A DNA stretch of 64,000 nucleotides from Verrucomicrobiota bacterium. GTDB taxonomy: Bacteria; Verrucomicrobiota; Verrucomicrobiia; Opitutales; Opitutaceae. This document shows positions 25,995-33,785 of the stretch, piece after piece. The position numbers and the translations under genes were made by a program. The notes beneath the pieces were generated by a model. That model was not told the DNA's origin. It worked only from the letters and a program-made list of their open reading frames with translations, and searched no databases. The stretch covers positions 264,265-328,264 of the forward strand of contig JAEYUW010000033.1 of assembly GCA_023432225.1 (NCBI GenBank), written 5' to 3'. Every line of letters starts with the position of its first letter. Position 1 is the first letter of the stretch.

Positions 25995-28619
25995 ATGATT
26001 CATCGCTTTCTTCGCCTCGTTGCCGTCGTCCTTTTTGTCCCGCTCTGTCTCGTCGCCGCCCCCGCCGACGAGTCCGCTGCCCACCGCCCGCGCGTCACGC
26101 CCCTGCCCGCGTGGTTCACCCCGGCCGCCGAGTTCGATCTCGCCGCTGAGAGCCGGCGCCCGCTGACGGCGGACGATGCGCACCACGAGCTGTCCTACTA
26201 CGTCTACGATCAGCAGACGCTCGTCGCCGAGCAAGCGACCACCACCCACTACGCCTACCGCATCACCTCCGACGCCGGGTTGTCCGATGGCGCGCAACTT
26301 TCCCAGCGCTTCGACCCGAGTTACGCCGCGCTGGAACTGCACCTGATCCGCATCTGGCGCGACGGTGTGGCCGAGGACCGGCTGAAGCTCGACGAGATCA
26401 AAGTCATCCAGCAGGAACGCGATCTGGAGCGGCAGCTGTTCAACGGAGAACTCTCCGCGATCACCACTCTCGCCGATGTGCGCAAGGGCGACATCGTGGA
26501 GTGTGCATTCACCGTGCGCGGGATGAATCCGGTATTCGCGGGCAAATTCATCGACACGACCTCCCTCGCGTGGGGCTCGCCCGTCGCCTTCGAGCGCGTC
26601 CGCGTCGTGATGCCGCCTGAGCGTCCGCTGCACTGGCGGATTCTGGGCGACAGCGAACCGACGCACACGGTGGGCACAAACACCGACGGCGCCGCCGACC
26701 ACTCGTGGGTTTTCCGTCGCGTCGCCCCGATCCACGCCGACGGCGACACGCCGTCGTGGCACGTGCGGTATCCGTATCTGAGCGTGAGCGAGTTCACCGA
26801 CTGGGAGGCCGTGCGCGCGTGGGCGCTTCCCCTCTACGCAACGTCGCGCGACGATCCAATTTTGCGCGAGAAAGCGCTCGCGCTCACCGCCGGCGCCAAA
26901 ACGCCCGAACAAAAAGTGCTCGCGCTCCTCGATTTCGTGCAACGCGAGGTGCGCTACCTCGGCGTCGAGCTCGGCGCCAATTCCCACCGGCCCCACCCGC
27001 CTGCGCAGGTGCTCCGCCAGCGTTTCGGCGACTGCAAGGACAAGGTCACGCTGTTCTGCGCGCTCCTCGCCGAGGTCGGCATTCCCGCCTATCCCGCCCT
27101 CGTCAACACCTACCGCCGTCACGCCGTCGCGCAGAGCCTGCCGAGCCCCTACGCGTTCAACCACGTGATCGCGCTCGTCCCCTTGGACGGTGAATCGTAT
27201 TGGCTGGACCCCACCGCACTCCACGACCGCGGCGACCTGAAACAGCGCGATGCCACCGCCGAAAGCCGCGGCCTCGCGGTTCGCGCCGACGCCGCACCCG
27301 GCCTCCAGCTCATCCCCGCGCGCCCGGAAACGCGCCGCCGCTTGGAGGTGACGCAGGAATTCTCCTACGAACAACCCGACCAGCCGGCGAAGCTGGCCGT
27401 CACTTACCGCTATCACGGCGAGAGCGCCTACGGCATGCGGTCCTATCTCGCGAGCCGGACCAAGGAGCAGGTCACACGCGACTTTCTCGACAAGCAGAAG
27501 CGCGCCTTCCCGGCCCTGACGCTGGCCTCACCACTCACCTGGCGCGATGACGCGGAGCGCAATATCATCGAACTGGATCTCCAATGCACGGTGCCGGAAC
27601 TATGGCAAATTCAGGCGGGTAAGACGGAACACACAGCCGAATTTTATCCGTGGGATCTGCAGAACACCATCGCGCAACCCGACAGTCTCACGCGCACGGC
27701 GCCGCTCGAACTCACCCACCCGTGGGAAATCACCGTGCGCACGAACGTCCACCTCCGCGGCAGCTGGAATCTCGATCCGGACGACAAGACCATCGAGACG
27801 CCTTGGTATCGTTTCCACATGGAGTCGCACTTCAAGGACCAGGTTTTCCGCATCGTCTATTCCTGGCAATCGCGCGCGGACCACGTGCCCGCCGCCGAAG
27901 TCTCCAAACACGTCGCAGAACTCGCCCGCATCCGCAAAGAGGTCGGCTACACACTCCGGCACGGCACCGAACCGACCCCGGCCTCTTCGACCGCCCCCGC
28001 CGCCTCGGCGGCAACGGACACACCTGCAGCCGACACGAGCTTCATCCTCAACTGGCGCTCGGTCCTCCTCGTCGTGGTGTTGCTGGCCGCGTGGACGAAA
28101 TTTGCCCTCTGGCTCTATCGTCTGCCCGTCGACCCCGCGCCGCCGTCTGCCGATGCGGAGATCCGCGGCATCGGCGGCTGGCTGATTTTGCCGGCGATCA
28201 GTCTGGTGATTCGGCCGTTCACCATGCTCTACACCTTCAGCACGACCGCGAATGCCTACTTCAACGCTCGCGTGTGGGAGAACCTCGCGACCCCGGGCCT
28301 CGCCAGTTATCGTCCGGGTTTCATTTCGCTGCTCGTGTTCGAACTCGCAGGCAACACGTCCGCGATCGCGCTCACGGTGATTGCGGCCGTGTTTTTCTTC
28401 CGCACCAAGCGTCATGCGCCGAAGCTCATGATCGCCCTGCTGGTCGGCATGGCGGCCTTGCACGTCATCGACACGATCGGCAACCACTGGGTGGGCAACT
28501 CGGGCGGCGAGACCTCGATTCAAACCGCATCGAACCTGATTGGCGTGATCGTCCCCGTCTTGATCTGGGTGCCGTATTTCCTCGTGTCGCGCCGCGTGAA
28601 GGTGACGTTCGTAAACTGA
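25995..28619 (+). CDS. DUF3857, transglutaminase and DUF2569 membrane protein
   Basis: 874 residues. The signal peptide ends around VAAPADE. Residues ~50-270 form a DUF3857 domain. Next comes a transglutaminase-like cysteine-protease fold with Cys347 in FGDCKDK, His390 in FNHVIAL and Asp405 in WLDPT, so the catalytic triad is complete. A beta-rich domain continues to ~670. After a Pro/Ala-rich linker the C-terminus is a multi-helix membrane region with GIGGWLILPAISLVIRPFTM, typical of DUF2569. DUF3857-transglutaminase pairs are common in environmental bacteria; the membrane fusion is less usual. It probably cross-links or cleaves envelope peptides. ATG 25995 is the only start giving a good signal peptide. 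Confidence 0.82.
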   Translation: MIHRFLRLVAVVLFVPLCLVAAPADESAAHRPRVTPLPAWFTPAAEFDLAAESRRPLTADDAHHELSYYVYDQQTLVAEQATTTHYAYRITSDAGLSDGAQLSQRFDPSYAALELHLIRIWRDGVAEDRLKLDEIKVIQQERDLERQLFNGELSAITTLADVRKGDIVECAFTVRGMNPVFAGKFIDTTSLAWGSPVAFERVRVVMPPERPLHWRILGDSEPTHTVGTNTDGAADHSWVFRRVAPIHADGDTPSWHVRYPYLSVSEFTDWEAVRAWALPLYATSRDDPILREKALALTAGAKTPEQKVLALLDFVQREVRYLGVELGANSHRPHPPAQVLRQRFGDCKDKVTLFCALLAEVGIPAYPALVNTYRRHAVAQSLPSPYAFNHVIALVPLDGESYWLDPTALHDRGDLKQRDATAESRGLAVRADAAPGLQLIPARPETRRRLEVTQEFSYEQPDQPAKLAVTYRYHGESAYGMRSYLASRTKEQVTRDFLDKQKRAFPALTLASPLTWRDDAERNIIELDLQCTVPELWQIQAGKTEHTAEFYPWDLQNTIAQPDSLTRTAPLELTHPWEITVRTNVHLRGSWNLDPDDKTIETPWYRFHMESHFKDQVFRIVYSWQSRADHVPAAEVSKHVAELARIRKEVGYTLRHGTEPTPASSTAPAASAATDTPAADTSFILNWRSVLLVVVLLAAWTKFALWLYRLPVDPAPPSADAEIRGIGGWLILPAISLVIRPFTMLYTFSTTANAYFNARVWENLATPGLASYRPGFISLLVFELAGNTSAIALTVIAAVFFFRTKRHAPKLMIALLVGMAALHVIDTIGNHWVGNSGGETSIQTASNLIGVIVPVLIWVPYFLVSRRVKVTFVN

Positions 28620-28649
28620 GCCGCTCGAGCGCGCGCCGCGCGCCGCGCC

Positions 28650-30413
28650 TCACTCCGTCGCGACGTGCTTCTCGTAGAAGGCCTCGACGAGCGCGGCGGT
28701 TTTCTTTGTGTCCGTCTGCGCCAGGCAATCCGCGGCGAGTTTCTGCGCCTCGGAAAATTTGATCGCGCGCACCAGATACTTCACCGCCGGCAACAGCGGC
28801 GGCGTCATGCTCAATTCGTCGACGCCGAGCCCGACGAGCAGCGGCGCGTAGATCGGATCGCCGGCCATCTCGCCGCACACACTCACCTTCAGGTTGTGGG
28901 CGCGCGCGGCATCAATCACCTGCTTGAGCACGCGGAGCACCGCCGGGTGCGTCGGGTCGTAGAGGTGCGCGATGCGGTTGTTGCCGCGATCGATCGCGAG
29001 CAGGTATTGGATCAGGTCGTTCGTGCCGATGCTGAAGAACTGGCAGTGCGGCGCCAGCGTGTCGGCCGCGAGGGCCGCGCTCGGGATCTCGATCATCGTG
29101 CCGACGCGCACCTTCTCATCAAAAGCCTGTCCGCGCTCCTTCAACTCGGCCTTGGCCTCGGCCAGCAGCGCGTTGGCGCGCTCCAGTTCATCGGCGCAAC
29201 CGATCATCGGATACATGATCTCGACCTTGCCGTGCGCACTCGCGCGCAGGATCGCCCGCAGCTGCTCCTTGAACAGCTCCGGATTTTCCAGACACATGCG
29301 GATGGCGCGGAAACCGAGAAATGGATTCGCCTCGGGACCGATCAGCTCGGGGTTGCCGGGCAGCGGCTTGTCGCCGCCGATGTCGAGCGTGCGGATCGTC
29401 ACCGGCGCAGGAGCGAGCCCTTCGACGATCGCGCGATAATTCGCGTATTGATGCTCCTCGTCCGGCAGATGGTGCGAACTGAGATAGAGATACTCGGTGC
29501 GGTAAAGGCCGACGCCCTCGCTGCGGTATTGGCGCACGAGCGCGACCTCGTCGGCCTTCTCGATGTTGGCGCGCAGCGTCACGCGCACGCCGTCGAGCGT
29601 CTCGGCGGGCAATTCGTTCGCCGCGAGCAGACGCGATTCGAACGAACTCTTTTCCTTTTGGATTTTCCCGTAACGGAAGAGCGTCGCCTGCGTCGGATGC
29701 AGGATGGCGATGCCCTCGTAGCCATCGACAATCAGCCAGTCACCGTCCTGCACGCGCTTGGTGAGATCGCGGGAACCCACGACGGCCGGAATCTTCATCG
29801 ACCGCGCCACGATCACCGCGTGACTCGTGCGGCTGCCGGTGTCAGTCACGATGCCGAGCGCCGCGCTGCGATCAATGCCGGCCGCCTCGGAGGGCGTGAT
29901 GTCGTGCGCGACGATGATGCGTTTCTCGACGAGTTCGGAGAGATTCATCGCCGACTGGCCGAGCAGCACGTGCAACACGCGGCGGGCGACGTCCTTGATG
30001 TCGGCGGCGCGCTCGCGGAGATATTCGTCGTCGATCTCGGCGAACGCCTGGATGTAGCGCTGCGCGACGGCGTTGAAACACGTCTCGATGTTCAACCCCG
30101 TCGTCTCGAACTCGCGGATCGTCTCGGTGATGAGCGCCTGATCCTCGAGCACCATCTGGTGCGCGTCGAAGATGAGCGCCTCCTCCTCGCTGAGATTTTT
30201 CCGCACCTGCTGCTGGATCGCGGCGATCTGCTGACGCGTCGTCACCAGCGCCTGCTCGAACCGCGCAATCTCCGGCACCCGCTTGGTCGGATCGACCTGG
30301 TAGCGCGGCACCTCGAGCTCGCTCTGCAGATACAGAAAAACCTGCCCGTAAGCGATGCCGCGCGACGCAGCAATGCCCCGGATCACTGTCTCGGTTTTGC
30401 CGCGGGCGTCCAT
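28650..30413 (-). CDS. ptsI: Phosphoenolpyruvate-protein phosphotransferase, enzyme I
   Basis: 587 residues. It moves phosphate from PEP to HPr. The phospho-accepting His is His198 in SRTSHAVIVARSMKIPAV. The PEP-binding TIM barrel has GVGLYRTEYLYL, FLGFRAIR, GTNDLIQYLLAIDR and the active-site Cys in VSVCGEMAGDP. ATG 30413 is preceded by GGAAG. No HPr or EIIA gene is adjacent, so this may serve regulation (nitrogen-PTS-like or HPr kinase-linked) as much as sugar uptake. ispE ends 48 nt upstream on the same strand, so the two may be co-transcribed. Confidence 0.96.
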   Translation of the reverse strand: MDARGKTETVIRGIAASRGIAYGQVFLYLQSELEVPRYQVDPTKRVPEIARFEQALVTTRQQIAAIQQQVRKNLSEEEALIFDAHQMVLEDQALITETIREFETTGLNIETCFNAVAQRYIQAFAEIDDEYLRERAADIKDVARRVLHVLLGQSAMNLSELVEKRIIVAHDITPSEAAGIDRSAALGIVTDTGSRTSHAVIVARSMKIPAVVGSRDLTKRVQDGDWLIVDGYEGIAILHPTQATLFRYGKIQKEKSSFESRLLAANELPAETLDGVRVTLRANIEKADEVALVRQYRSEGVGLYRTEYLYLSSHHLPDEEHQYANYRAIVEGLAPAPVTIRTLDIGGDKPLPGNPELIGPEANPFLGFRAIRMCLENPELFKEQLRAILRASAHGKVEIMYPMIGCADELERANALLAEAKAELKERGQAFDEKVRVGTMIEIPSAALAADTLAPHCQFFSIGTNDLIQYLLAIDRGNNRIAHLYDPTHPAVLRVLKQVIDAARAHNLKVSVCGEMAGDPIYAPLLVGLGVDELSMTPPLLPAVKYLVRAIKFSEAQKLAADCLAQTDTKKTAALVEAFYEKHVATE

Positions 30414-30461
30414 GTGCTTCCGATGATTAACGAAGCGCGGCGAAATCCGGTCAATGCGTAA

Positions 30462-31379
30462 CTAACGCAGCCGCGTTTCAAAGACACACGCCGGCTCGCC
30501 CCATGCCTCGCGGATGCGCGCGATGATCGGCGCCGCCGGCTGATCGCCGCGCAACAGCGCGAAACACGCGCTGCCACTCCCGCTCATGCGCGGCGCGAAC
30601 GCGAACTCCTCGCGTAATTTTTGCAACAAGACCGGCAGCGCGACGAATTTTTCGAACGCGGCCGGCTCCATATTATTGAAAAGAAGTTCCTCCGCGGGAT
30701 CGCCGCCTGCGCACCACGCCGCCAGCCGCGCCTCCGCATCGGCCGAGGCGATATAGTCGCCGCCGCGCGCCACCATGCGGCCATAGGCCCACGGCGTCGC
30801 GATGCCGAAGCTCGGTTTGAACACCAGCACGCGCCGTCCGCGCACGCGCGTCGCCGCAGCCGCAGGCAAATTCTCCACGCACTCGCCGCGACCGCGCATC
30901 ACCACGGGCGCATCACGCAGAAACAGCACGCAGTCCGACCCAAGTTGCGCCGCCATCGCCTCGAGCTGCGCCTCGCTCGCGCGCCCGCCGGTGAGTTGGT
31001 TGAGCGCCCGCAGCGCCGCCACGGCATTGCTGCTGCCGCCCCCGAGCCCCGCGCCCATCGGGATGCGTTTCGTCAGCCGAAAATGCGCGCGCCCATCCCA
31101 ACCGGTCGTCGCCGCGAAGAGCTTCGCCGCCTTCAGGATCAAATTCGTTTCATCAAGCGGCACGTCAGCTGCATCGCACGCCAGCGTGAACCGCCCCGCA
31201 CCGTCCTCCGGCCTCGCTCCTCCGTCCTCCGCCCGCTGCGCCACGCGCTCCGCGCCTAGTTCGTCGCCGAACTCCAGCGGCGCCACCACCGAGACGAGAT
31301 CGTGAAACCCATCCGCCCGACGACCGGTGATGGCGAGGAACAGATTGATTTTCGCCGGACTGAAAACAGTGACGTTCAT
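30462..31379 (-). CDS. ispE: 4-diphosphocytidyl-2-C-methyl-D-erythritol kinase
   Basis: 305 residues, GHMP kinase of the non-mevalonate isoprenoid pathway. FSPAKINLFLAITGRRADGF is the N-terminal signature. The ATP loop is PMGAGLGGGSSNAVAAL, and MSGSGSACFAL is the third GHMP motif. Residues ~43-62 (AERVAQRAEDGGARPEDG) look like an insertion where other IspE proteins have a short turn; the underlying DNA is a CT-rich repeat also found upstream of other genes. ispD and ispF lie ~1 kb away on the opposite strand, giving three MEP-pathway genes in one locus. Confidence 0.93.
   Translation of the reverse strand: MNVTVFSPAKINLFLAITGRRADGFHDLVSVVAPLEFGDELGAERVAQRAEDGGARPEDGAGRFTLACDAADVPLDETNLILKAAKLFAATTGWDGRAHFRLTKRIPMGAGLGGGSSNAVAALRALNQLTGGRASEAQLEAMAAQLGSDCVLFLRDAPVVMRGRGECVENLPAAAATRVRGRRVLVFKPSFGIATPWAYGRMVARGGDYIASADAEARLAAWCAGGDPAEELLFNNMEPAAFEKFVALPVLLQKLREEFAFAPRMSGSGSACFALLRGDQPAAPIIARIREAWGEPACVFETRLR
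31199..31241. repeat. CT-rich repeat inside ispE
   Basis: Plus-strand GGCCTCGCTCCTCCGTCCTC here matches GGCCTCAGTCCTCCGTCCTC at ~43319 and CCCTCGGTCCTCTATCCTCC at ~31439, both non-coding leaders. In ispE it encodes the extra residues ~46-60. Confidence 0.5.
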
Positions 31380-31557
31380 TGCGCGCCGTTTCAGTTAGGC
31401 ACAGTGCTGCCGCGCCTCCTAGCCCAAACTCACCTCCGCCGCCCTCGGTCCTCTATCCTCCGTCTTCCCTGCCTTCGCCTTCCGGTCCCCTCCGGTGAAT
31501 TCTCTCTTTGATTAGTGTTCAATAGTGTCCATAAATCACTTCCCCGCTCCGCACCCG

Positions 31558-32256
31558 ATGCCCTGCGACCTGATCCTTGCCCTAGACGTTCCCACGCGCG
31601 AAGAAGCCGCCCCAATCCTCCGCCAACTGCGCGGCCAGCTCCGCTGGGTCAAGATTGGCCTCCAGATGTTCACCGCCTACGGGCCGAACTACGTGCGCGA
31701 AGTCGCGAGCATGGGCTTCGAGGTCTTCCTCGACCTGAAACTCCACGACATCCCCAACACCGTCGCCAAAGCCGTCGAGTCGCTCGGCCCGCTGCCGATC
31801 AAGATGCTCACGCTGCACACCGCCGGCGGCAGCGAGATGATGCGCGCCGCCGTCGCGGCCCAGCAAAAATCGAATCCGAACCTCCTGCTCCTCGGCGTGA
31901 CCGTGCTCACGTCGATGGACGCCACCGGCCTCGCCGAAATCGGCGTCAGCGTCGCGCCCGAGCAACAAGTCGCCCGCCTCGGCCGCCTCGCCGCCGACAG
32001 CGGCATGCGCGGACTCGTCTGCTCCCCGCTCGAAGTTTCCCTGCTCCGCTCGTCGCTCCCAGCCCACATGCAACTCGTCACGCCCGGCATCCGCTCGGCG
32101 AGCGAGCAAGGAGGCGACGACCAGAAGCGCGTCATGACTCCCGCCGACGCCGCCCGCGCCGGCTCGAGCTACATCGTCGTCGGCCGCCCGATCCTCAAGG
32201 CCGCCGATCCCGCCGCCGCCGCGCGCGGCATCCTCGCCGAACTTAACGGCGCCTGA
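31558..32256 (+). CDS. pyrF: Orotidine 5'-phosphate decarboxylase
   Basis: 232 residues, last step of UMP synthesis. LILALDVPTREEA starts the barrel. WVKIGLQMFTAYG and LDLKLHDIPNTV carry the catalytic Lys/Asp residues. The phosphate-binding end has LVTPGIRS and SYIVVGRPIL. ATG 31558 (MPCDLILAL) is preferred to an ATA/GTG-proximal start 11 codons upstream. It is divergent from ispE and followed 59 nt later by ispD, so pyrF-ispD-ispF may form an operon. Confidence 0.95.
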   Translation: MPCDLILALDVPTREEAAPILRQLRGQLRWVKIGLQMFTAYGPNYVREVASMGFEVFLDLKLHDIPNTVAKAVESLGPLPIKMLTLHTAGGSEMMRAAVAAQQKSNPNLLLLGVTVLTSMDATGLAEIGVSVAPEQQVARLGRLAADSGMRGLVCSPLEVSLLRSSLPAHMQLVTPGIRSASEQGGDDQKRVMTPADAARAGSSYIVVGRPILKAADPAAAARGILAELNGA

Positions 32257-32315
32257 CCGGTCTCACTCCTCCGGTCACCTTCACTCTCACTTTCACCCTC
32301 CCGTCTTTACCCCGC

Positions 32316-32996
32316 ATGAGTCGCACCGCCGCCATCCTTCTCGCCGCCGGTAGCAGCCGCCGCATGTCCGGCGCCGTGCCCGACAAGATCCTCGCCCCGC
32401 TCGCCGGCAAAGCCGTCTTCGCGCACTCCGCCGCCACGTTCTACCGCAGCGGCGTCGTCGACTTCTTTGTCGTCACCTACCGCGACCAACGCCAGATGGT
32501 CGAACTCTCCGCCTACGCGCCGACGCCCACGCTCTTCGTCCCCGGCGGCGCCGAGCGACAGGATTCCGTCGCTGCCGCCCTCGCCGAGCTGCCCGAGGAC
32601 GTGAAATACGTTTTCATCCACGACTGCGCCCGCCCGCTCGTCCGCGAAGATCAACTCCTCGCGCTCCACAAGATCGTTCGCCGCGAGAACGCTGTCGTCC
32701 TCGCGCATCGCGTCACCGACACGATCAAGGAGCACTCCGGCGAAGGCATGCTGCGCACGCTGAACCGCGACCAGCTCTGGGCGATGGAGACGCCGCAAGT
32801 CTTCTCCCGCGACCTCATCTGCCGCGCCTACGCCAAGGCCGCCGCGAAAAAGAAACGCCTCACCGACGACGCCGCCGCCGTGGAGCTGCTCAAGCACCCC
32901 GTCGCGTTGCTCGAAAATCCGCACGCCAACCCGAAGCTCACCACGCCCCGCGACCTCGCCTACGCGGAGTTTCTGCTGACGCAGCCCACAGAATGA
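32316..32996 (+). CDS. ispD: 2-C-methyl-D-erythritol 4-phosphate cytidylyltransferase
   Basis: 226 residues. It couples CTP to methylerythritol phosphate. The CTP loop is AAILLAAGSSRRMSG with the downstream Lys in VPDKILAPLAGK. Other motifs are VPGGAERQDSV, FIHDCARPLV, and RVTDTIKE with LNRDQLWAMETPQVF and TDDAAAVE. The ATG follows a CT-rich leader without a Shine-Dalgarno. ispF follows after a 219-bp gap filled by two repeat types. Confidence 0.95.
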   Translation: MSRTAAILLAAGSSRRMSGAVPDKILAPLAGKAVFAHSAATFYRSGVVDFFVVTYRDQRQMVELSAYAPTPTLFVPGGAERQDSVAAALAELPEDVKYVFIHDCARPLVREDQLLALHKIVRRENAVVLAHRVTDTIKEHSGEGMLRTLNRDQLWAMETPQVFSRDLICRAYAKAAAKKKRLTDDAAAVELLKHPVALLENPHANPKLTTPRDLAYAEFLLTQPTE

Positions 32997-33009
32997 TGCT
33001 CGAAGTTGC

Positions 33010-33109
33010 TCATTCTGAGCTGAGCGAAGTTCAGGCGAAGTCGGGCTTATCATTCAGTCACGGCCGCACCGCCTGTTCTGCGGGATTCTTCGCTCCGCTC
33101 AGAATGACA
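33010..33109. repeat. TCATTCTGAGC palindromic repeat
   Basis: CATTCTGAGCTGAGCGAAG and CTTCGCTCCGCTCAGAATGA face each other across ~60 bp. This inverted pair resembles an interspersed repeat found in several unrelated phyla (from memory). It lies between ispD and ispF. Confidence 0.55.
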
Positions 33110-33122
33110 GGCATTGGCGAGC

Positions 33123-33184
33123 TTCCGTGTGATCCGTGTCTTCCGTGGGCAATCTCTTTCGTGTCTTTCGTGTGTTTCGTGGTG
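33123..33184. repeat. Right arms of the phased 9-nt repeat
   Basis: Two consecutive right-arm blocks: TTCCGTGTGATCCGTGTC with TTCCGTGGG, then TTTCGTGTCTTTCGTGTG with TTTCGTGGTG. No left arm is present. It is 31 bp upstream of ispF. Confidence 0.6.
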
Positions 33185-33215
33185 ACTTCCACTTCTTCCT
33201 GATCCGCCCTCGCAC

Positions 33216-33698
33216 ATGTCCAATTTCCGCATCGGTCACGGCTACGACATCCATCGCACCATCAAAGGCCGGCCACTCGTGCTCGGCGGCGTGACGTTCG
33301 ATTGCGACTTCGGCCTCGACGGCCACTCCGACGCCGACGCGCTCACGCACGCCATCTGCGACGCGCTTCTTGGCGCCGCCGCGCTGCCCGACATCGGCCA
33401 CTTTTTCCCCAACACCGACCCGCTCTGGAAGAACGTCGACTCGCAGGTGCTCCTCCAACACGTTGTCGCCGCCCTGCGCGAACGCGGTTGGAAACCGGTC
33501 AACATCGACGCCTCGCTCATCGCCGAGCGCCCGAAGATCGCCCCGCGTCTCGCCGAGATGAAAGCCGCGCTCGCCCGCTCCGCCGGCTTGCCCGTCGACT
33601 GCGTCGGCCTGAAAGCCACGACCAACGAGGGCAGCGACGACATCGGCCGCGGTCTCGCCATCGCCGCCCACGCCGTCGCGCTGATCGAGCGCCTCTGA
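33216..33698 (+). CDS. ispF: 2-C-methyl-D-erythritol 2,4-cyclodiphosphate synthase
   Basis: 160 residues, trimeric enzyme forming the cyclodiphosphate of the MEP pathway. Metal ligands lie in GHGYDIH (Asp and His) and LDGHSDADAL. DIGHFFPNTDPLWKNVDS and ATTNEGSDDIGRG are family hallmarks. The ATG at 33216 follows a CT-rich leader. It is the third isoprenoid gene of the locus. Confidence 0.96.
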   Translation: MSNFRIGHGYDIHRTIKGRPLVLGGVTFDCDFGLDGHSDADALTHAICDALLGAAALPDIGHFFPNTDPLWKNVDSQVLLQHVVAALRERGWKPVNIDASLIAERPKIAPRLAEMKAALARSAGLPVDCVGLKATTNEGSDDIGRGLAIAAHAVALIERL

Positions 33699-33721
33699 AT
33701 TTCAATGTCCACGCCCGTTCA

Positions 33722-33753
33722 GTAGCCGCGTTGCAGCGCAGCGACAACGTGGC
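33722..33753. repeat. Single REP, CCGCGTTG stem
   Basis: GTAGCCGCGTTGCAGCGCAG then CGACAACGTGGC. It is the same stem as the left half of the REPIN at 35597. The start is 24 nt after the ispF stop. Confidence 0.6.
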
Positions 33754-33785
33754 CTCGCTCGCGGCAATTGCCTCATCCGAAATTT

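Noticed and set aside
25800..27416. N-terminal extension of pfp by several hundred codons
   Set aside because: PFK homology begins exactly at ATG 25799, which has a GGAG site; the extension is antisense to the DUF3857 gene.
33010..33184. CRISPR array
   Set aside because: Repeats are inverted and unevenly spaced, there are no unique spacers of equal length, and no cas genes are present.
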